NCBI RefSeq assembly: GCF_000018685.1
Contig: NC_010001.1
Span: forward strand, 2,186,001-2,250,000
DNA length: 64,000 nt
Direction of reading: 5' to 3'
Origin: Lachnoclostridium phytofermentans ISDg
GTDB taxonomy: Bacteria > Bacillota > Clostridia > Lachnospirales > Lachnospiraceae
Shown here: positions 54,402-62,748 of the stretch, one piece after another
Position numbering within the stretch: the stretch's first letter is position 1
Layout of the letters: each line of letters starts with the position of its first letter
Made by a program: the position numbers and the translations under genes
Notes under the pieces: generated by a model
The model's input: only the letters and a program-made list of their open reading frames with translations
Databases searched by the model: none
What the model was told of the DNA's origin: nothing

Positions 54402-55178
54402 TTGTATAAAGAAGAAGCAATTATTTCAAAGTGGATAGCTGATATGTATGAAAAAGATGAAACAGATACTAATGATGTAGAATTTTTACTATCAGTTATA
54501 GGTTCAAAACCAAAACATATTTTAGAGATTGCTTGTGGGAGTGGTCGAATTCTTGTTCCTTTAGCAAAAGCAGGTCATATTGTTACAGGATTAGATTTTG
54601 ATCCATTTATGCTAAGTAAAATAGAATCGAAATCTGAGGGGCTAAGCAATATTTTTTGGCGTAAGGCTGATGTTATTGATGATGAATGGGATAACGATTA
54701 TGATATTGTAGTAATTGCAGGAAATTTTTTGTTCAATATCATTTCTGGCACGGACTATGAAAAGGCACAGAAGTTACTTATTGAAAAATCAGCGAAATCA
54801 CTGGTTTCTGGCGGAAGTATCTATATTGATTATGGATATACTTTACATCCCGAATCTTGGTATGATGATCCGGGTGAACGCGTGATTTGGCAAGGAATAG
54901 ATAGTGATGGAAACACTGGTAAAATGATGCTGTTTGGTAGTACATTTGATAAAGAAACTAGAATTGTTAATTCTACTCGCAGATTTGAAATTCAATGTGT
55001 AAGTGGAGAAATAATCAAACAAGATATCAATACAGTAAAACATTTTGCTACGCTTGAGCAAATATATTCTTGGTTAGCTTCTGCAGGATTTGTTATAGAA
55101 GAAGAATACGGGGACTACAATAGTAATCCTATTAGCGAAACTACAAGCAGAGCTATTATTTCGGCAAAAAAAATTTAG
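54402..55178 (+). CDS. SAM-dependent class I methyltransferase
   Basis: About 258 residues. SAM-binding motif I ILEIACGSGRI (about residues 35-45) and LDFDP as the acidic loop, typical of the Methyltransf_25-type fold; the C-terminal half has antiparallel strands (GKMMLFGSTFDKETRIVNST region). The frame is open from ATG 54387, but GGAGG at 54389-54393 lies inside that start, so TTG 54402, nine bases downstream, is the likely initiation codon. The substrate is unknown. The attenuator-like leader suggests that expression responds to translation stress, as in antibiotic resistance genes, but the protein is not of the Erm family. Confidence 0.8.
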   Translation: MYKEEAIISKWIADMYEKDETDTNDVEFLLSVIGSKPKHILEIACGSGRILVPLAKAGHIVTGLDFDPFMLSKIESKSEGLSNIFWRKADVIDDEWDNDYDIVVIAGNFLFNIISGTDYEKAQKLLIEKSAKSLVSGGSIYIDYGYTLHPESWYDDPGERVIWQGIDSDGNTGKMMLFGSTFDKETRIVNSTRRFEIQCVSGEIIKQDINTVKHFATLEQIYSWLASAGFVIEEEYGDYNSNPISETTSRAIISAKKI

Positions 55179-55715
55179 AATTTTACTCAATATTGTGAGC
55201 GTACCCTAAACAAAATAAGGCGAATACATATATCAAAACAATTAACCATTAAATGGGGCAGTACGGTATGGCACAGGATATTTCGGTATTCTGTGCCTTT
55301 TCCGTTGTCACGCAACCAATTGAAGTAATTCATTAGTTGATACAGCGAGTACTTCGTAAAAGCATAAGCTTTAATCAACTTACCCAGGAAGGAATCAAAT
55401 GAATGTTGAGACAATGCAAAAAAAGCTGAAGACAGAACGTAAATAAAAATTTACATTGTTAGTTGATAAATTATGTAGTATTGTTTTAGTGTAGATTGTT
55501 ATATAACAGGATAGAAAGCATAATCTATGACATGAAAAATTTCGCGAGGCGTGATTTTCCTTGTTTAGATAAATGTAGAGTTAATCATATCGACGTAATT
55601 ATAAACGTAAATGAAAATTAAAATTCAAATTTCTATCTAATTAAAATCAAGGCTGACTATGTATTTGTATATACATTAATAAATTCTAAGGATCAATAAT
55701 TAAGGAGGGGATTTC
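55179..55715. other. Intergenic region with unexplained sequence
   Basis: Contains the hairpin at 55270-55297 and a minus-strand open frame of 75 codons (55187-55414) with less AT-biased codons but no ribosome binding site. At 55399 ATG begins MNVETMQKKLKTERK then stop, resembling the first residues of some group II intron proteins. Possibly an insertion remnant; not resolved. Confidence 0.35.
55270..55297 (+). terminator. Possible terminator of the methyltransferase gene
   Basis: GGCACAGGATA pairs with TATTCTGTGCC (one G-T), then TTTTCC. Confidence 0.6.
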
Positions 55716-58034
55716 ATGGAGAAAAATAATCTCAATTATACTAAACATTGTAATATAAACGATAAAAATAAGCTTTTAAAAAGATTAATCAAATCATATT
55801 TATGCTTCTTAATAATAACGATATACCTCATTCAGTCATTACCTGTTAAGGCAGCAGATAGTACTTCAGATACCAGCGCTTCTGATAATAATAGTGTTAA
55901 AACAGGAAAGCAAAAGAGCGGAGAACTTCATGCATTTTATCCTTCGAACGCAGTATTTTCAGAGCAGATGAAACAGTACATAGATGACTTAGAGTCCATA
56001 AGTTTTGCTTGGAGTAGAATAGATGCAGAAGATTCTGGTTGTTTAAACTCTGTTAAAGGTCAGAACGGTAATTATGGATTCTATTATCCGAATGACTATC
56101 TTCAACCGTTAGAATATGCAAAGAGTCAGGGAAAATCAATCCAGTTAAATATATATATGGATGGTCCCGATGGTACAAAATTGTTACCATATGCAGACGA
56201 GCGAGCGGCCATGGTGTCCGCTATAGTAAATACTGTACAGAGCGATCTTTCGCTGGGAGAAGATATTTACTATGATGGTGTGGTAATTGACTTTGAAGGG
56301 CTACGCAATACAGATGGAAATGGTAATTCTATTCTTTATAATGGAAAGCCAATCAGTACTTATTATACACAATTTTTGACGGAGCTTAGGGAACAATTTG
56401 ACAGCATCGGAAAAAATCTGTATGTAGCAGTAAACCCAGCATTATATTTCGATGGTTATGATTATTCCAAGATTCTTAATGTGGCTGACCGAGTAATTGT
56501 CATGGCACATGACTATGAACCTGTACAAAAAGTACTAAAGAATCAGATAGAGCAGTACACAGGCTATAATGCTTTGGACCCTACCCATAGCCTTGCACCG
56601 ATACAGATGGTTAGAATGGCATTAAACGATATAAGAAATGCTGCTTCTAATACTTCAGAGCTTTCAAAGGTTTGGTTACAGATTGCATTTGACACTGCTC
56701 AGTGGCAGTTTGATGTAAAGAGTGCGAAGGAGTGGACTGAATTACCTACCACAACCTTAAGTAGGGGAGGAAGGCTTACCCCGTTATATAAATCAATAAA
56801 GGCACGTATCGATAATACGGATGGTTATGGGCAGAATTTAAGTTATGGATATAACAATGAATTACAAAGTCCATACATTCAGTACTTTAATACCTCTGAC
56901 AAGTCTTGGAATGTCATTATCTATGAAGATAGTTCTAGTATTAGTGCTAAGATAGAATTAGCTAAGTCCTATAATCTTGGTGGTATTTCTCTTTGGAGTC
57001 TTGCCAATATACCAGATTATAATGATACGAATGGGAAGAAGTATCATCTAAATGCTTGGAATACAATAATAGCAGAAATGAAAACTTATGATACATTACC
57101 GGCAGAAAGTAGTAAATATGTTAGTTTTACAGATGCTTTCGTAGAAAAGGCAGTTAGAGAAAAACTTGGAAAAGTATCAGGAAAGATATCGGTGGAAGAG
57201 CTACATGGTATTTATCGTTTGAAGCTACCAAAAGGAGTAAAAAGTTTAAAGGATTTGAATAAGCTAGCAAATCTTGAGTATCTAGATGCCGGACAGTTAG
57301 GTATAAAGGATATAACAGCCATAGGTAATCTGAAAAATATACGTGTGCTTTACCTTCAGCGTAACTTGGTATCTGATATTAGTGCTCTTAAAAAATTAAC
57401 TAAGCTAGAGGTTCTATCCTTAAATGGTAATCAGATTGAATCCATCAGTGCTTTGTCAACCTTAACAAATTTGCGAGAGCTATATATACGTGAGAATAAG
57501 ATAAAAAATATATCATCACTAAATAAGCTGACAAAACTGATACTATTAGAGGGTGGGAAAAATAATTTACAGAATATTGACAGCCTTAAAAATTTGAAAA
57601 ACATCAAGTCTTTAACATTGGACAATAATATTATTAAAGATATTACAGGGTTAAAGGTATTGACTAATTTAAAGTATTTGGATTTATCAAATAATAAGAT
57701 TACTTCGATTAATGCGTTAAAAAATCTGAGTGGATTGGAGACTTTATACCTTCAAAGAAACTCCATCACTGATATTAGTGCAATTTCTACTTTGAAAAAG
57801 CTAAAGCTATTATCCATGAATGGAAATAAAATTTCTGATGTAAAGCCTCTAACAAAGCTTGCTAATTTAGAAAAGCTTTATTTAAAGGATAATAAGATAA
57901 AAAGTATTGCTTCTTTAAAAGGACTTGTTAATCTAAATGAACTTTATTTAATGGGAAATAGTGTTTCTAATTATAGTCCTGTTAAAACGATGTATGCTAA
58001 AAAGGGTTTTGTCTGTGATTTTAAAATTAACTAA
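55716..58034 (+). CDS. GH18-like domain fused to internalin-type leucine-rich repeats
   Basis: 772 residues. A membrane/signal segment (about 20-47), a Ser/Asp/Asn linker, a GH18-like barrel (about 68-470) and a run of some eleven 22-residue LRRs (about 500-755, LxxLxxLxxLxLxxNxIxDI pattern, SDS22/internalin-like). The catalytic region is DGVVIDFE: Asp187, Asp192 and Glu194 are kept, but the residue usually Asp or Asn at position 190 is Val. The form DGxxIDFE is nearest to the YaaH/SleL peptidoglycan/cortex-type GH18 group. ATG with AAGGAGGGG. Probably extracellular; could act on peptidoglycan or chitin, or only bind. Confidence 0.85.
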   Translation: MEKNNLNYTKHCNINDKNKLLKRLIKSYLCFLIITIYLIQSLPVKAADSTSDTSASDNNSVKTGKQKSGELHAFYPSNAVFSEQMKQYIDDLESISFAWSRIDAEDSGCLNSVKGQNGNYGFYYPNDYLQPLEYAKSQGKSIQLNIYMDGPDGTKLLPYADERAAMVSAIVNTVQSDLSLGEDIYYDGVVIDFEGLRNTDGNGNSILYNGKPISTYYTQFLTELREQFDSIGKNLYVAVNPALYFDGYDYSKILNVADRVIVMAHDYEPVQKVLKNQIEQYTGYNALDPTHSLAPIQMVRMALNDIRNAASNTSELSKVWLQIAFDTAQWQFDVKSAKEWTELPTTTLSRGGRLTPLYKSIKARIDNTDGYGQNLSYGYNNELQSPYIQYFNTSDKSWNVIIYEDSSSISAKIELAKSYNLGGISLWSLANIPDYNDTNGKKYHLNAWNTIIAEMKTYDTLPAESSKYVSFTDAFVEKAVREKLGKVSGKISVEELHGIYRLKLPKGVKSLKDLNKLANLEYLDAGQLGIKDITAIGNLKNIRVLYLQRNLVSDISALKKLTKLEVLSLNGNQIESISALSTLTNLRELYIRENKIKNISSLNKLTKLILLEGGKNNLQNIDSLKNLKNIKSLTLDNNIIKDITGLKVLTNLKYLDLSNNKITSINALKNLSGLETLYLQRNSITDISAISTLKKLKLLSMNGNKISDVKPLTKLANLEKLYLKDNKIKSIASLKGLVNLNELYLMGNSVSNYSPVKTMYAKKGFVCDFKIN

Positions 58035-58037
58035 GAA

Positions 58038-58073
58038 AAACAAGCGAAAGCGGTTTACTGCTTTCGCTTGTTT
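58038..58073 (+). terminator. Terminator of the GH18-LRR gene
   Basis: AAACAAGCGAAAGC pairs exactly with GCTTTCGCTTGTTT, loop of eight. Confidence 0.9.
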
Positions 58074-58090
58074 CATTATGAGATCATTTT

Positions 58091-58306
58091 CTATACTGTT
58101 ACTTCTTGAATGTAACTATCAATTAATGTATAAATCCACATATTTAGAGGTGAGAAATGAAAGCCTAAAGCACTAGCCTTGTCCGTATTGATGCTGTATT
58201 CATTCTCACTGTTATAGGGTGTTTTTTCTCCATCCTCTGCCAATATGGCCTTTTTCCCTGTAAAATTTCTAATGGGTACCCATTTGCATAACTTATTTAG
58301 TTTTTC
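58091..58306 (-). pseudogene. C-terminal remnant of an NAD-dependent epimerase/dehydratase
   Basis: On the minus strand 71 codons in one frame read IRNFTGKKAILAEDGEKTPY, then YSINTDKASALGFHFSPL and MWIYTLIDSYI before a stop. This is the pattern of the C-terminus of extended SDR epimerases (…YxINTDKAxALGFxFxxLxxWIxxLxDxYI). The rest of the gene is gone and a stop lies just upstream. Confidence 0.6.
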
Positions 58307-58584
58307 TTAGATCGCAAACATTATTACGACCTTTCATTGTACAAACATTATTTCAACACTTCAATGGATACCTTTTTAAACACTCCATTTTCGTATTTTT
58401 AAAGACATTTCTTGATGAACAACTAACACAGTATACTAAAACATAACCTATTATTTTACGTATACAATAGTGCAGTATTGAAACAATATAATACATATGT
58501 AATTTATATTTTCCAATAAAAGTTAAAAAATTTATGAAAATAGCACAAAAATTTAGTTATAAAAATGTTAAATTAAACAAAGTG

Positions 58585-58664
58585 GTTAAACGTTTTAACA
58601 TTTTAATTGACAAGTTTAATAAAAAATGATATTTTAAAATTACAAAGTGATAAAACGTTTTAAC
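58585..58664 (+). promoter_or_regulatory. Promoter flanked by two LacI-type operators
   Basis: GTTAAACGTTTTAAC (58585-58599) and ATAAAACGTTTTAAC (58650-58664) are near-palindromes with the central CG typical of LacI/GalR-family operators, about 65 bases centre to centre. Between them lies TTGACA (58607-58612), 17 bases, TATTTT (58630-58635). The second operator would sit at the transcription start region, the first upstream of -35, allowing looping. Confidence 0.7.
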
Positions 58665-58707
58665 AAAATTACTAAATTGTTTACTTTAGAGAGAGAAGGA
58701 GAAAATT

Positions 58708-60063
58708 ATGGTCGAAATTATTATTTCAATCGCAGCAATCATATTGCTTACAGTGCTTATTGTAAAAAAATACAATACAACAATTGCACTACTGTTTTGC
58801 GGTATTATTCTTTTAGCTGCAGCAGTAATACTAGGACATCCAGTATTAGATACTGAAACTTCGACAGGATTTGTATTACTTGATATTTTCAAAAATATTG
58901 AGACGGCTTTCTTAAGCCAATTAGGAAACATTGGTTTAACACTTATGACTCTGATGGGATATTCCACCTATATGACCTACATAGGTGCAAACGATAAAAC
59001 CGTTCAGATTATGTTAAAACCGTTAGGAAAGATTAAATCAAAGTATATTTTAGTACCAATCATCTTTTTATTAGGTAATTTATTATCCTTAGTAGTTCCA
59101 AGTGCATCAAGCTTAGGCGTATTATTAATGGCTACTTTATTCCCAATTCTAACAAGAGTAGGAATGAGCCCATTAACAGCAGCAGGTATTATTGCAACTA
59201 CTGCTACCATTATGCCAACACCCCTTGGAGCTGATAACGTTATAGCTGCTGAAACATTTGGAATGACGATACTTGATTATGTTGGAAAGCATGCGGCGAT
59301 TTCCATTCCTTCCATTCTTCTTATGGCAATTGCTCATTATTTATGGCAAAAATATTGTGATAAGAAAGATGAAGCAAAAGGAACAGCATTTAAAACAGAA
59401 TTAAAAGGTTTACGTGAAGACTTACCTCCAATCGTATATGCTTTATTACCAGTTTTGCCTTTAATTTTAGTAATTGTTATAAATCTAGGATTTCCTTCTC
59501 TAAAGGTTGGATTAGTTACTATAACTTTTATCAGTTTAATTGTTTCAATTATCTGTGAAGCTTTTAGAAGAAAAGATATTGCTAAAGTTACGCAAGATGT
59601 TCAGGAATTCTTTAAAGGTATGGGCACAGGTTTAGCATCTGTAGTATCCATTATGGTTGCAGCAACAGTTTTCGTAAATGGCTTAAAAGCATTAGGTATT
59701 GTTGACATGTTAATGGATTCTGCAAATGGTCTTAAGGGAGCAGGAATCATCATGATGTTAGCATTCAGTGGAATTACCTTTATTATAGGTTTAATAAGTG
59801 GTAATGGTTTATCGGTATTCTATGCTACGGTAGGATTAATTCCAAGTGTAGCAGCAGCTGCTTCGGTATCACCAGCGATGATTGCGTTACCAATGCAGAT
59901 GATTGCTAACTTAGTACGTTCGATTTCTCCAGTTGCCGCTGTTATTGTAATAGTAGCTTCGTCAACAGGAGCTACACCAGTTCAGTTAGTAAAGAGAACA
60001 AGTGTACCAATTATAGTCGGGACGATTAGCTGTTTAGTGTTATCTTTTGTCTTATTATTTTAA
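58708..60063 (+). CDS. DcuC-family carrier, nucleoside-locus copy 1
   Basis: 451 residues, about twelve membrane helices. Matches the C4-dicarboxylate uptake C (DcuC)/ion-transporter superfamily: LVVPSASSLGVLLMATLFPI (about 130-149), MPTPLGADNVIAAE near 171-184, and a mirrored ISGNGLSVFYATVGLIP near 368-384. ATG with GAAGGAG. It is followed by GNAT, ribokinase, nucleoside hydrolase and a second DcuC-type gene, so the natural cargo may be a nucleoside or ribose-related compound rather than a dicarboxylate (inference). Own terminator follows. Confidence 0.82.
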   Translation: MVEIIISIAAIILLTVLIVKKYNTTIALLFCGIILLAAAVILGHPVLDTETSTGFVLLDIFKNIETAFLSQLGNIGLTLMTLMGYSTYMTYIGANDKTVQIMLKPLGKIKSKYILVPIIFLLGNLLSLVVPSASSLGVLLMATLFPILTRVGMSPLTAAGIIATTATIMPTPLGADNVIAAETFGMTILDYVGKHAAISIPSILLMAIAHYLWQKYCDKKDEAKGTAFKTELKGLREDLPPIVYALLPVLPLILVIVINLGFPSLKVGLVTITFISLIVSIICEAFRRKDIAKVTQDVQEFFKGMGTGLASVVSIMVAATVFVNGLKALGIVDMLMDSANGLKGAGIIMMLAFSGITFIIGLISGNGLSVFYATVGLIPSVAAAASVSPAMIALPMQMIANLVRSISPVAAVIVIVASSTGATPVQLVKRTSVPIIVGTISCLVLSFVLLF

Positions 60064-60067
60064 GCAT

Positions 60068-60096
60068 AAAATGAGCGCTTATCAGCGCTCATTTTT
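60068..60096 (+). terminator. Terminator after carrier gene 1
   Basis: AAATGAGCGCT pairs with AGCGCTCATTT around TATC, then T run. Confidence 0.9.
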
Positions 60097-60158
60097 ATCA
60101 TAAAGATCGTGTATCATGATAATCTGACAACTCAAAATGCAAAACAAGGGGTGATAGA

Positions 60159-60575
60159 ATGAATATAGAGATTGTTGATAATGCATTAACTCCTGAAATA
60201 TATATTGATGTCAGAAAGCAAGTAAATTTCAAATATTATGAATATGACGATGTAAAAATTGCTCTTAAAAATTCACTTTATTCTGTAGTAATATTTGATG
60301 ATGGAAAACCGATTGGGATTTCAAGAGTTGTCGGAGATGGAAGAATTGTTTTTTTTATCAAAGATGTTGTGGTTGTTCCGGAGTACCAAAAACTAAAGGT
60401 TGGTTCCATGTTAATGAATAGGATAGAGCAGTACCTTTCCAATGCAGCATGCGATGGTGCTTATATTGGTCTAATGTCAACACCAGGACAAACTGAATTT
60501 TATAAAAAGTTTGGTTTTATTGAAAGACCTACAGATGAATTTGGACCAGGTATGGTAAAATATCATAGTAAATGA
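60159..60575 (+). CDS. GNAT-family N-acetyltransferase
   Basis: 138 residues, single GNAT domain: IKDVVVVPEYQKLKVGSMLM (about 69-88) holds the acetyl-CoA motif in the variant QKLKVG (usual Q/RxxGxG/A), then FYKKFGFIERP near 112-123. Transfers acetyl to an unknown amine. ATG with AAGGGGTGATAG. Lies between the carrier and ribokinase genes but separated by a terminator and by repeats, so it may not belong to the nucleoside pathway. Confidence 0.85.
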   Translation: MNIEIVDNALTPEIYIDVRKQVNFKYYEYDDVKIALKNSLYSVVIFDDGKPIGISRVVGDGRIVFFIKDVVVVPEYQKLKVGSMLMNRIEQYLSNAACDGAYIGLMSTPGQTEFYKKFGFIERPTDEFGPGMVKYHSK

Positions 60576-60653
60576 TTGATAATTAATGGTAAAATATCAT
60601 AATATAAGAGATATAATAGATGGTAAGATATCATAATAAAAGAGATAATAAAA
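60552..60653 (+). repeat. 34-bp tandem repeats derived from the end of the GNAT gene
   Basis: ATGGTAAAATATCATA at 60552, 60586 and (ATGGTAAGATATCATA) 60620, spaced exactly 34 bases. The first copy encodes the last residues of the acetyltransferase, so its 3' end was duplicated downstream. Confidence 0.8.
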
Positions 60654-60772
60654 AAATGATAATAAGATAATATTATCAGGAATAAAAACATTTGCTTGAC
60701 TGGCAGTATTGATTACTTGATATATACGACTGCGAAGTAAGCAGTTTTTAATAGTAAAGAGGTGACCAAATT

Positions 60773-61699
60773 ATGAAAAAACTAATTGTATTAGGAAGTC
60801 TAAACATGGACCTTTCAATTCAAAGTGATTATATGCCAAGAAGCGGTGAAACTATTAATGGATATGGTTTCCTAATGAACTCTGGTGGTAAGGGCGGCAA
60901 CCAAGCCGTTTCAGCAGCGAAACTTGGTGTGGATGTGAAGATGATTGCGAATGTTGGAAATGATATTTTTGGTAAGCAATTATTAGATGACTTAAATTCT
61001 TATGGAGTGGATGTCTCTAGTGTTGAGGTATCAAACAATGTATCTTCTGGCGTTGCTATGATAACAAGATGTAACAATGATAATCGAATTATCTTAAGCA
61101 ACGGTGCAAATCATACTCTAGATTTTGAAACTGTGAAAGAGAAGTTAATAAAGATTGCGAACCCGGGAGACATTTTCTTAACCCAATTAGAGAATGATTT
61201 CGAAGTTGTTAAAAAATCAATTAAGTTTGCAAAAGAGCTTGGACTTTATACCATTTTAAATCCAGCACCTGCAAAAGTTATTGAAGATGATTTATATAAG
61301 CATTTAGATTTAGTAATTGTAAATCAAAGTGAATGTGAGCTGTTAACTGGGATTTATCCAGAGGATGAAAAATCTTATCATATTGCGCTGGAGGTATTTC
61401 GTGATAAAGGAGTAAATGCAATTATTACGCTTGGTACAGACGGTAGTATTACGAATTATACTGGTGATTATGAGTATATTGCATCAAGAAAAGTAAAAAC
61501 AGTAGATACAACTGCAGCAGGAGATTCTTATATAGGAGCTCTATGTCGTTTCTTAATCTTTGAGAAAGATTTTATAGAAGGCTTAACGTTTGCTTCTGAT
61601 GTGGCAGCTTTGACCGTAACCAAAAAAGGTGCTCAAATCTCAATACCTAATTTTAATGAAGTGAAAGAATATTTTAAGGAGGATCGAAATTATGAATAA
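60773..61699 (+). CDS. rbsK: Ribokinase
   Basis: 308 residues, PfkB family. Phosphorylates D-ribose to ribose-5-phosphate. GSLNMDLSIQ (8-17) and the substrate loop NSGGKGGNQAVSAAKLG (about 37-53) are those of ribokinases; catalytic Asp in TTAAGDSYIGALC near 245-257. ATG with AGAGGTGA. Its 3' end overlaps the nucleoside hydrolase gene by 8 bases, indicating one operon: hydrolase frees ribose, kinase traps it. Confidence 0.92.
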   Translation: MKKLIVLGSLNMDLSIQSDYMPRSGETINGYGFLMNSGGKGGNQAVSAAKLGVDVKMIANVGNDIFGKQLLDDLNSYGVDVSSVEVSNNVSSGVAMITRCNNDNRIILSNGANHTLDFETVKEKLIKIANPGDIFLTQLENDFEVVKKSIKFAKELGLYTILNPAPAKVIEDDLYKHLDLVIVNQSECELLTGIYPEDEKSYHIALEVFRDKGVNAIITLGTDGSITNYTGDYEYIASRKVKTVDTTAAGDSYIGALCRFLIFEKDFIEGLTFASDVAALTVTKKGAQISIPNFNEVKEYFKEDRNYE

Positions 61700-62612
61700 A
61701 AGACCAATTATTATTGATACAGATCCAGGCATCGATGATGCCTTAGCAATTGCAATAGCACTATATGCGGGTGAATTAGATGTGAAATTAATAACTACGG
61801 TTGCTGGTAATGTAGGAGTTGATAAAACAACTTACAATGCGTTACGCTTATTAAAGTTTTTTGAAAAAGAAAGTATTCCTGTTGCAGTAGGCGCAGACAA
61901 GCCACTCATTAGACCATATGAAGATGCTAGTTATATTCATGGAAAGAGTGGTATGGAAGGTTATGATTTTGAAGATCCAACGTGTACGCCTATTACTGAG
62001 AATGCTGTGAATGCTATGAGAAGAATTATCACGGAGAGTAAAGAACCAATCACAATTGTTGCAATAGGTCCATTAACTAATGTTGCACTTTTATTGAAAG
62101 TTTATCCTGAAGTGAAAGAGAACATAAAAGAAGTTGTTATGATGGGTGGAAGTTTAAGCCGTGGTAATATGGGCGTTATGTCAGAATTTAACGTAGGCGT
62201 TGATCCAGAAGCTGCATATATCCTTTTTCACAGTGGAGTAGATATCGCGATGGTTGGACTTGATATCGGTTTAAAAGCATTAGTATTACCAGAAGATAGT
62301 GAAGAAATAAAAACAATGAATAAAACTGGCGAAATGGCGTATTGCTTATTTAAAAAATATCGTGGTGGAAGCTTTAACACAGGTTTAAAAATGTATGATA
62401 GTACTGCAATTGCATATCTACTTGCCCCTGAAATCTATGAAGTTGTAGATACCTACGTAGATGTTGAGCTTGCTGGCTCAATGACTGCTGGATGTACGGT
62501 AGTTGATTTAAAAGGTTATTTAAAACAATCGAATAATGCTAAAGTCTGTATTGATGTTGATGCAGATAAATTCCGTAAGTGGTTCAAAGAATCGATTCGT
62601 AAATGTAATTAG
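61692..62612 (+). CDS. Inosine-uridine-type nucleoside hydrolase
   Basis: 306 residues. Cleaves N-glycosidic bonds of ribonucleosides to base and ribose. The Ca2+-binding signature DTDPGIDDALA is at residues 9-19; VVMMGGSL near 150 and the E/N stretch EFNVGVDPEAA near 166-176 complete the active site. Uridine- or purine-preferring subtype cannot be told with confidence. Ribosome binding site AAGGAGGAT lies within the ribokinase end. Works with ribokinase; a carrier gene follows 137 bases downstream. Confidence 0.93.
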   Translation: MNKRPIIIDTDPGIDDALAIAIALYAGELDVKLITTVAGNVGVDKTTYNALRLLKFFEKESIPVAVGADKPLIRPYEDASYIHGKSGMEGYDFEDPTCTPITENAVNAMRRIITESKEPITIVAIGPLTNVALLLKVYPEVKENIKEVVMMGGSLSRGNMGVMSEFNVGVDPEAAYILFHSGVDIAMVGLDIGLKALVLPEDSEEIKTMNKTGEMAYCLFKKYRGGSFNTGLKMYDSTAIAYLLAPEIYEVVDTYVDVELAGSMTAGCTVVDLKGYLKQSNNAKVCIDVDADKFRKWFKESIRKCN

Positions 62613-62748
62613 TAAGAATTAGAATTTGTAATGCTGCCAAACTTGATAAAATACAACTGGAAGAAAGCTATTTGGTTAGAAAAACACTTTCGCATCCTTT
62701 TATTCATAACAAGGAATAGTTTGCGAAGCAGATAGGAGCTCATGTTAT

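Noticed and set aside
55187..55414. 75-codon minus-strand ORF
   Set aside because: Composition is somewhat protein-like but no ribosome binding site, it overlaps a likely terminator, and I do not recognise the product. Left as unexplained rather than called.
55190..55450. 5' part of a group II intron
   Set aside because: A GTGAGCG start and a MNVETMQKKL-like peptide are suggestive, but no domain V, no intron-encoded protein and no 3' end were found.
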